64,000 bases of DNA from Pleodorina starrii (taxonomy: Eukaryota; Chlorophyta; Chlorophyceae; Chlamydomonadales; Volvocaceae): NCBI GenBank assembly GCA_030267565.1, contig BRXU01000004.1, positions 3,044,501 through 3,108,500 on the forward strand, in the 5' to 3' direction. Position 1 is the stretch's first letter. Every line of letters begins with the position of its first letter. The position numbers and the translations under genes are program-made. The notes below the pieces were generated by a model. That model worked only from the letters and a program-made list of their open reading frames with translations. It was not told the origin of the DNA and did no database searches. Positions 56,615-64,000 of the stretch are shown piece after piece.

Positions 56615-59466
56615 CCTTGCTGAGCTGTGGGTTGTCCGGCAGCGTTGTCGAGGTATGTGTGAAGACTTAAATATCCGTGCCTTATGGCTTGATTAATGCA
56701 GCCGGTTGCCCAATGATCCGCAAGGCTGCAGGCGGCAGTCCCTCGTGTTTCCCTGATCGCTGTTGGTAATGAAGGTAACTTAGGTAAGCGATAGACTCCT
56801 GGACACATGTATAAATACCGCTTGGTAATTAAGCTATATATACTGCAGCGGCTGCCATCTCCAACTCCTCGAGGCGGCCATGTCCAACCGTCCTCGAGGC
56901 GAACTCGATGCGCATGTCGGTTGCATCGGCTGTGTCGGTCGCTACCCGGCATGCCTCGACCTGTCAGTTTCGAGGCCATCAGCCGAACTACGTTGCGTCG
57001 ATGCTTACATACATGGTATCCATTGGTTTTACCGCACTGGCTTGGTTATCCTGGCGGTTTGAGCTGTTGAGGACGGGTAGGACAGGGTAGGACGGGGTTG
57101 AGTCATGAAACATGATACGGTATGCAGTATAGTACTCTTTGACAATAACTAAGCTTTATCATGTCATTATAACGTGTACTTTTGCACGATCTTTAGAGTA
57201 ATGCCATGAACAACAACTGGTAGATACCATGCCGATGTGGCAGGTCAAGCTCATCCTAACCTGTTTCATGTAGTTTGATTATTTCAGATGTAGCTGTAAT
57301 GGAGAAGCGTTGGATAGTCAAATGTACCCTAAGCTTCTTCCACCGCTCACTCCTGCTGTGTGACCTGGTGCAGCTTGGCACGTCTCATATTAGGCCGACA
57401 GCCTAGTGAGAAGACTGGGTTCCAAGTTACAAGTCAAATCCTTTCAAGCCTCGGCAGCGAATCAATGCTGCTCACGGCGAGGCAACATGGCCTCCTCAGT
57501 GTCTGCGTCGCGTTGAGAGCAAAACGGTGCGGCGACGAAGTCGCGCAACGCCGTCCCATAAACAGCACTGTGATCGCCGCTCCACAACCGCAGTACACCC
57601 TTCCAGTCCTTCCATTGATTCCGTAAATTATGCGCAACCCCTACGTGCCAGTACGTCTCGGCAGGTCTCGGCCGCCACGCATGCAACGGCGCGCGTGCAC
57701 CAGCGTGCACACGATCCTACTTCAGCCCCCTACAAGAAAGCTCACGAACTCAGGGCAGCAGCTCCCCTAACTACCCTGCTCTGACCTCCAGTATAGTTCG
57801 AAATGGCGTTCATCTGGCTTATGTTGGAGGCCGTCTGCACACCCTGCCAACGAAGGGGCATGAATCCCAATCACAACGTAAACAGCAGGTAATGGCCAAC
57901 AGCAAAAAGAATGAATATTGCTGCCCTACGCTACTTATAAGCCCGGTACGCCAATCAGTGGCCGCTCCGACCGGTGTGCCCGGAGGTGCGGTCATCGCAC
58001 CGGCCGTGCAGCACTGAAACAATAGCCACAAGCCTCCGGTTCCGGCTTCCAGGCAACCGCTGCTCGCCACAATCGGTTGATCAACCCAAAGTCCGATACA
58101 TCCTCTGGGCACCAGCCGACACATTCTCTGGGCACCAGATGCGTATGGTGCTGCGAAGCCACTGCCGTGATCGACATGCCAACCACCGTTTCGTTCACTC
58201 CGCCTTGCCCCATCTAAAGATGGGGCAAGGCGGAGTCCGTCCCTGACAACCCAAGTCAGGGACGGATGCGATTGCAAGCAACGTATCCCGCATGTTTCCA
58301 GCACATGCATCCATGCATCACTATTCGGCGCAGCCACTGGCAAATCCTGCCTTTCGGCCTGCGTCCCCACTTGTGTGGGACGCCAGTGCTGCACAGGAAC
58401 GGGCGGTGTGTGTGGCAAACCCCAGCCTAGGCCCCTACGTCCATCCCGCCCTGCCTGCGCCCATCCAATCAAAGCCCTTATCGAAAACGCTGCGGCACCA
58501 ATCTGGGCACACACGTGTTGGCGTGCCGTTCATCCCTTGGCGTTGAAATGACACAAAGCCCTCGCCCCCAGTAGCCCGGCTCCTGCTGCTCCGCCCCTGT
58601 CCTACCGCGCCTGCACTGCACCCAGCCCCATCCCGCCAATGGAACGACATGACCTTATGTACGACCAAGACAATTAAACAGTATTGATGCTAGCTGCACG
58701 TCCTCAATCCGCCTCTCGTGGCCCGCCACGAACTCCTTGCCCCCCTCGTTGCTCCGACACCCTGCACCTACACACTGCCATGTGCCATCCAGTCATCCTG
58801 GACGCGTCTTCACATCTGTTGAAGGCTTGAAGGTTGAAGCACTTCCTTACTTGCGCATTCCTCCGAAGAAACAGCGCCCGGTACGCGCTGTGCCCGCACG
58901 CAAACTCAGTGACGTGCGTGCCGTCACGGCACTACCCGGCGCGGCGTGCGGCCCGTCGGTCCCCGACTGCACGGGGCCGGGCTGCCGCCGGGGAGTCTGA
59001 GGCCGAAGCCCCTCCACCCCCACCTCCTCTCTTCCTGCTCCGGTTCTTCGGGGTTGTCCCCCGCCTGCCTGCCCTTTTCCTACTACACAAGTCCTCATAC
59101 CTTGCGCAAGCAAATCCCTCCGTCAGAGCAGAGTCAGAGCGTGGCGGCAGCGCCGGCCTGCGGACCAGCCTGCCCCGATGTGTCTTCCCTCCGCCCCCGC
59201 CTCCGCCTCCAGTCGCACATCGCTCACAAGTTGCTCTGCCGGCGTGTGCTGCACCACACGGCTGACTGCGCGCAGGAGTTGGGCCCTCGGGTGTAGACAG
59301 GTCCGGGTGTTGTAATCCATGAGCCCTGAAGAACACATCTCTTCCCCCCGCACGGTGCGGCATCGTTCCGAGACGTGTAGCCGGCGCCTCCGCGCCGAGC
59401 GGCAACGAGCCGTGTGGCCGTCCCCGGGCCCCGCGCACGGCAGAATGAAAAAAAGCCCTTTCCATC
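56615..59466. other. Intergenic, gene B promoter and gene C 3' region
   Basis: No supported gene in 2.85 kb. The 56760-57370 part is AT-rich with several TATA-like stretches; the remainder is mixed. A minus-strand open frame (58514-57819) spans the twin palindromes but shows no motif. Confidence 0.5.
58197..58265. repeat. Two adjacent perfect palindromes
   Basis: Palindrome 1 has 19-bp arms (58197-58215, 58218-58236) with a 2-nt spacer. Palindrome 2 has 11-bp arms (58237-58247, 58255-58265) with spacer AACCCAA. They abut with no base between them. Confidence 0.97.
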
Positions 59467-62400
59467 TCACGCCGTTGCCGCCAGCACCAGCGTCAGGCTC
59501 ACCAAAGCAGCCGCCAAGCTTGTCAGCAGCTGAGCGGCGCCGCCGACGGTTGCGGCTGAGCCAGTCGGCGGCGGCGGCGACGGCAGCGCCATGCCGCCAC
59601 CAACACCGCCGCTGAGGACCAAGCTCACAACACCAGTTGGCGGCGTCGGCGGCGGCGGCAGCGCTGCGTCGCGTGTAGGCGGTGGGCTGAGTCCGGTGCT
59701 GTTGGTGCTGTTGGTGCCGGTATCATTGTTGCTGGCGTCGACGTTGCTGCTGTTTTTGGTGCTGCCACCATCGGCTGTTGCAGAGCCGGGATCATTGACA
59801 ATCTTCATCGGGGGACTATATACAGCGTAGATCCTGGTGACTGGGCTGGGGCTCGGCGGGCTCGGTGGGCTGTGGGGAGGGTAGGCGGGTGCGTGGGGCG
59901 TCGACGACGGCAACCCGTACACTGGCGGGGTGGCCGGGGCGGCGTGGGTCGGTGGGGCGCTCGGTAAAATGTCTGCGGCCGTTGGTGCCCCGGTTTCCGT
60001 GGGAGTCGGCCAGCCGGGTGCTGGCGGCTCTCCGCTGAGCGAAGAGGGAGTCCGGGGCGGCAGCGAGGTAGGCGGTGAATGGCTGGGATCCTCTGGATTG
60101 GGTTGTACCGGGGAACTAGGCGCACCGCCACCTGCGGATGGCGATGAAGGTGGCGCTTGAGGGGGCGAAGGTGGGTTGGGAAGACCGGGGCGGCGGTAAT
60201 CAAAGCGCAATGGTGGCGGTGGTGGCGGCGGTGGGCTGGGCGAGTCAGTTGAAAGTGGCGGCTGGGATGGCGGCGGTGGGCTGGGTAAGTCAGGTGACTG
60301 AGGCGGCTGGGATGGCGGCGGCGGGCTGGGCGTGAGAGGCGACAGCGGTGGTGGTGGTGGCGGAGACCGAGACGGGGAAGATGGTGGGCTTGATGCATTC
60401 GGGTGCTGCGGTGGGTATGCGGGTGGCCGGCTGGATGAACCGGGTATAAGCGGTGAGGCGTAGGACGGCGGCGGTCCAGGCACGTCCGGCGGTGGCGGCG
60501 ACGGCATGGCCCGAACTGGGCTTGGAGGCGGAGGTTGAGGCGCGGGCGGCACCGGGACCGCGGGAGGCGGAAGCAGGGGCGACGATGGTGCCTGCGGCCT
60601 CGGGGGCCTGCGCGGCGGCGGGCTGGGCGGCTGTGGCTGCGGGCTGGGCGGCCGCGGTGGCGGACTGGGCGGCTGCGGCGGCTTAGACGGCACACCCGAC
60701 AACTTGACGACCACGCTGACGGCCTGCTGGCGGCCGCTGACCCCGGGCGGCGGCACCACGACGGCGGAGACGGCGACGCTGTCCACGGCCCCCGTCAGGT
60801 AGTACGTGCCGTTGCGGAAGATCTGCGTCCGGCCCAGGTACATCGTCAGCGTCACGTTCCGCGGCTCCAGCAGCAGCACGGCGCGGTACCAGCCCGCCGG
60901 CAGCCGGCCCAGACCGCCCAGCGTCATGTTGCGCAGGGCCAAGCGGTATCCCGCCGGCCCAGCGAACGCCCACGGCAGCGCCGCCGGTGCCAAGCTAAAG
61001 GCAAACTCCAGCGCCGCCAGCGGCGGCGCCGCGGTGTCGGCGGCGTCGGCGATCGACACCACTGCGGGCGCGGGCGAGCAGATTGACAGCGTGACGTCAT
61101 TGGCGATGTCGGGGCTGTTGGGGGTGAGGTGAATCGGCGCTGCGCCCGGAGCCGCGCAGGACGCCAGCTCGGCCATGTAGTCCAGCATCAGCGGCGCCGT
61201 ACGGCCGTCGCCGGACAGCAGCACCGCCAGGTCCTCGCTGGGGAAGGCCGGCAGCGATACGGCGGCGTGCGGCTGCAGCAGCACCTGGCCGTTGCGCGGC
61301 GAGCTGGCCAGCCAGGCAAAGGCCGCGGCGTAGGGCGACGGCGACGAGGCGAAGTGCAAGCAGTGGCGCCGCACTCGGTCGCCGGAGGCGGTGGTGGCGC
61401 GGAAGCGGAAGGCGCAGCCGCCCTGCAGGCTGGTGGGGTCGACCTGCCAGCCCGCCAGCACGCGCGCGTAGGAGGCGATGGGCATCTGTACGGAGTAGGC
61501 GGGCGGTTGGTCCACTGGGAGCACCAGCGGCGCGGCGGCGGGCCGGCACATGTCCCGCTGCGGCGGTGGCGGCGGCGGAGCCGCCGCCGCAACGCCGCCG
61601 CCGCCGCCATCCGCAGCGCGCGGCGGCTGGCTCGGCGGCGCGAGGTTGCGGAGCACCTCCACGGTTGCGTTCTGCAGGTCGGAGGTGCCGGGCGGCACGT
61701 ACAGCTCGATTACGGCGCGCGACACCGCGACGGAGGGCGGCACGTAAAAGGCCTTGACTGATTCGCTGAACTCCGCCACCGTCGCATCGGCGGCGTCCAG
61801 CAGCAGCAGCCGGATGGCGGAGGGCAGCCCGCCGTCGGGTGGAGGCGGTGCGGTGAGGCGCACGCCGAAGCTGCCGGAGCGCATGGCCACTGGGAAGGGC
61901 GGCACCTGCGCGTAGAAGCCGCTGTCGGCTAGGTTGGCTGGCAGCGCATCCAGTGACCAGCCCCACGCGAAGGACGTGCGGCCGGTGCCTGCGCTGCTGT
62001 CGGGCTTGGGCACACACAGACTGTAGGTGGGCCCCGGTTCCAGGCCGCTGTCGAAGGGCGTGTGGGTGAAGAGCAGCGGCGTGTGGGCGGGGGAGGTGCA
62101 GGTGTCGGTCCAGGTGCTAAACTCCAGGGATGCCCCGGGGGGCAGGCCGGCGTCCGCCGGCACTCGCACGCCCAGCCAGAGGCCGTTGGGGTAGTCCATG
62201 GCTAGGAGCTGCGTTATGGCCCCCTCGGCCAGGTCCAGAAGCAGCATGCCGTCGCAGTCCTGGGTGTCGCACACCCACGCGTCCGCGAACCTGCAAGAGA
62301 GCAAGTTGGGAGATCGCAGAGGGAGGCGGGGAGGTGGGGGGCATGGGGGCGGCAGGTGGTATGTGTGGACGGTGGGGACTGGTTGGGGCCGGACGGGACA

Positions 62401-63248
62401 CGGGAGGCTCCTGGCAAAGGTACTGGTTTGCGAGGTAGCAGAGGTACTCCCCAGCATGGACGAGCAAGCAGGGGATGGAAGGTAGCGGTGGTCTAGTCGG
62501 TTTGCCACGCTGTCGTCCGAGGTTGCACGTACGTAATGCGAAGGGCAATGGGCGTTTAGATTTTACTGAGTGGGCAGTAATGGCTGCAGTACAGCGCTAC
62601 AGGACACATTATGCCAATTTGTCGCGTCGGCATTGCCGCCTACGGGCGCTTTTGCGCGGGGGTGGACGAGGGATGCCCCGCGCAATAAAACGCGGAGCTG
62701 ACTGCAGGGCTCATGAAGGGGCAATAAGGTTTGTCCCCGATTATTCATGGTCTAGCATAACCTGCTTATTCATGTTCTGGCTACTCAGCGCACACGTCAC
62801 TCCTAAGGTCTGCGTACCCTCCACTCAGGCCGTTCGCCGTCAGCACGAGATTGCTGGATGGCGTTGTCGCCGTAATGCGGTAAGTGCAGGTATCACCATC
62901 CTTTATTAAAATGGTCCCGAAGAGGCCATTCAGTGCCTGCGGTAGTGTAAGCCGACGAGCGCGATGAGCACTGAACACTTATCAAAATAAACCAGCCACA
63001 ATGCAGAACATGTACATGTATAATTTGAGGTTTTGTATTATATCATTAACACCTAATCAATGCGCATAAGCCCTGCGTTTGACGTTAAATAACCAACACG
63101 AGCGGCACGAACTGGCACGAACCTGGTAGCCAGACGCCATCACCGAGCAGCCATCTACCATAAAATTTTGAGCATAACCAGTACATGTGTATAATAACAA
63201 TATAAATGCAGTTACTTCAGCCGCTGCTGGCTGCCGCCTGCGCGACAT
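59467..63248 (-). CDS. Secreted hydroxyproline-rich surface glycoprotein C, double head
   Basis: Third paralogue. Exons 63248-63123, 62936-62818 and 62290-59467, phases 0 and 2; 1022 residues. Signal peptide about 1-26 (AFILLLYTCTGYAQ). Head 1, about 27-300, includes GCSVMASGYQ, FGTILIKDGDTCTYRITATT, FADAWVCDTQDCDG, SLEFSTWTDTCTS, GPTYSLCVPKP and SFAWGWSLDALPANLADSGF. Head 2, about 325-612, includes GGCAFRFRATTASGDR, LMLDYMAELASCAAPG, VTLSICSPAPAVV and LPAGWYRAVLLLEPRNVTL. The shaft is irregular [11 protein letters not shown] repeats, about 613-960. The tail AAQLLTSLAAALVSLTLVLAATA fits a GPI signal. Exons 1-2 are much more AT-rich than exon 3. The family is not recognised; the orthology of the heads to B is clear by motif order. 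Confidence 0.85.
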
Positions 63249-64000
63249 GCTTGATTTTCGTTCTCTTGAAGCCGATGTCGAGAGTCTTTCTAGTTTTTAA
63301 TTAAATCTGTCGAGAAAGTATCCATGCATAATGCAGTTTTAATTTGTTTAACTTATTTATAAGTGTCTATTGGGTCCGAACATTCGCCGAAAGCCGTTAC
63401 TCAGCTGCCGCGGTTATGTCGTACCTGCGATCGATGCGAGATACCGGTAACGTTTACATTTGTGTCACGTTGCATTCGTTAGCTATGCCAAAAAAATATG
63501 CATATTTTATTAACGTTGCATGTTTACTCAGATAAACGGATAAACGGGCAGAGGGTAAATATGCCTTCAACGAGCCGCCGGCTCGCTGCAAAGCGCTGCT
63601 CGCCCTGGCCCTCGCCAAAGGCTCGCTTAAGGCTTCAGCGCTTGACTCTTGCCTAAGTTACTGTGGCACCGTTTATATGGTGCAACGTGGCTTGAACTCA
63701 CACAATACCTCGGCTTGTTGTAATTCGGGGGTGGGCGACGAGGGGGCGAAGGCAGGAGCCGACATGCCGATATTGTCTCCGCTTGTTTTCGTGCAAGCCT
63801 CTATGCCCTGGCCATGTGAGAAGCCATCCCTCATCAAACTTCTGCAAGGTTCCTTGGCCACTCCTCCCCCCATGCAAGGCCTTGACGATTGTAGGAGAGA
63901 ACAACACCCACAGCAAGTAAATGCTGTGCAATCAACACATTGTCCTGTAAGTTATTGCGTTTGCACTGCAAGTAAATTCCGGTCTTGCATCCTGCTAATA
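63249..64000. other. Upstream region of gene C, no gene recognised
   Basis: AT-rich 750 bp containing the presumed gene C promoter. Short open frames only. The first 300 bp have several TTTAATT and ATTTAT stretches; no single TATA box can be chosen. Confidence 0.45.

Noticed and set aside
57819..58514. 231-codon minus-strand open frame between genes B and C
   Set aside because: It runs through two perfect palindromes and has no domain-like pattern.
58834..59265. 143-codon plus-strand open frame downstream of gene C
   Set aside because: No motif; it overlaps the gene C 3' region antisense and is Arg/Pro-rich noise.
47919..63248. Assignment of the three surface genes to pherophorins
   Set aside because: The Pro-rich shaft is similar, but the cysteine pattern and conserved motifs of the pherophorin domain are not seen in the heads.
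1..64000. CRISPR arrays, bacterial operons, insertion sequences, rRNA genes
   Set aside because: None seen; all gene structures are intron-containing nuclear eukaryotic ones.

Overview
This is nuclear DNA from a volvocine green alga, Chlamydomonas-like but probably not C. reinhardtii itself. The evidence is high GC outside a few AT-rich gaps, many short GT-AG introns, TGTAA polyadenylation signals, long Ala/Gln/Gly/Pro runs inside otherwise conserved proteins, TTTTAGGG-type telomere-like repeats, and a Calvin-cycle SBPase very close to, but not identical with, the C. reinhardtii protein as I remember it. There are no bacterial, viral or organellar features. Exon models were built by hand from splice signals, reading phase and family motifs.

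Layout, left to right: (1) a minus-strand PfkB-family kinase cut off by the window edge (1-1422); (2) a plus-strand EamA/DMT-type transporter (1880-4080); (3) a plus-strand U-box E3 ligase with an N-terminal membrane segment (5730-8017); (4) a 14-exon minus-strand gene for CFAP251/FAP251, a WD-repeat axonemal protein (10809-18553); (5) divergent from it, a small mitochondrial protein joining a lipoyl domain to a Kgd4/MRPS36-like tail (18947-20439); (6) SBP1, chloroplast sedoheptulose-1,7-bisphosphatase, 9 exons (22602-26199); (7) convergent to it, a 16-exon PPIP5K/VIP1 inositol-pyrophosphate kinase/phosphatase (28041-39032); (8) a possible small minus-strand gene (39248-39931) whose 5' end overlaps (9) a 1548-residue low-complexity plus-strand protein of unknown function (39858-45449); (10) a tandem array of three paralogous minus-strand genes (47919-50708, 52795-56614, 59467-63248) for secreted, proline-rich, membrane-anchored cell-surface glycoproteins.

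Apart from the three-gene array the loci are unrelated housekeeping, signalling and ciliary genes. The two most interesting objects are the lipoyl-Kgd4 fusion, which may be an E3-recruiting adaptor of the 2-oxoglutarate dehydrogenase complex carrying its own lipoyl arm, and the three-gene family. All three members have a signal peptide, one or two cysteine-containing head modules I cannot assign to a named family, a hydroxyproline-rich shaft and a hydrophobic C-terminal tail. They share identical intron positions and phases, and two of them have nearly identical 3' ends.

Other structure includes two interstitial telomere-like repeats, three perfect palindromes, a pair of matching hairpins, a short element found three times, two GC-AG introns, and many micro- and minisatellites, mostly in introns.
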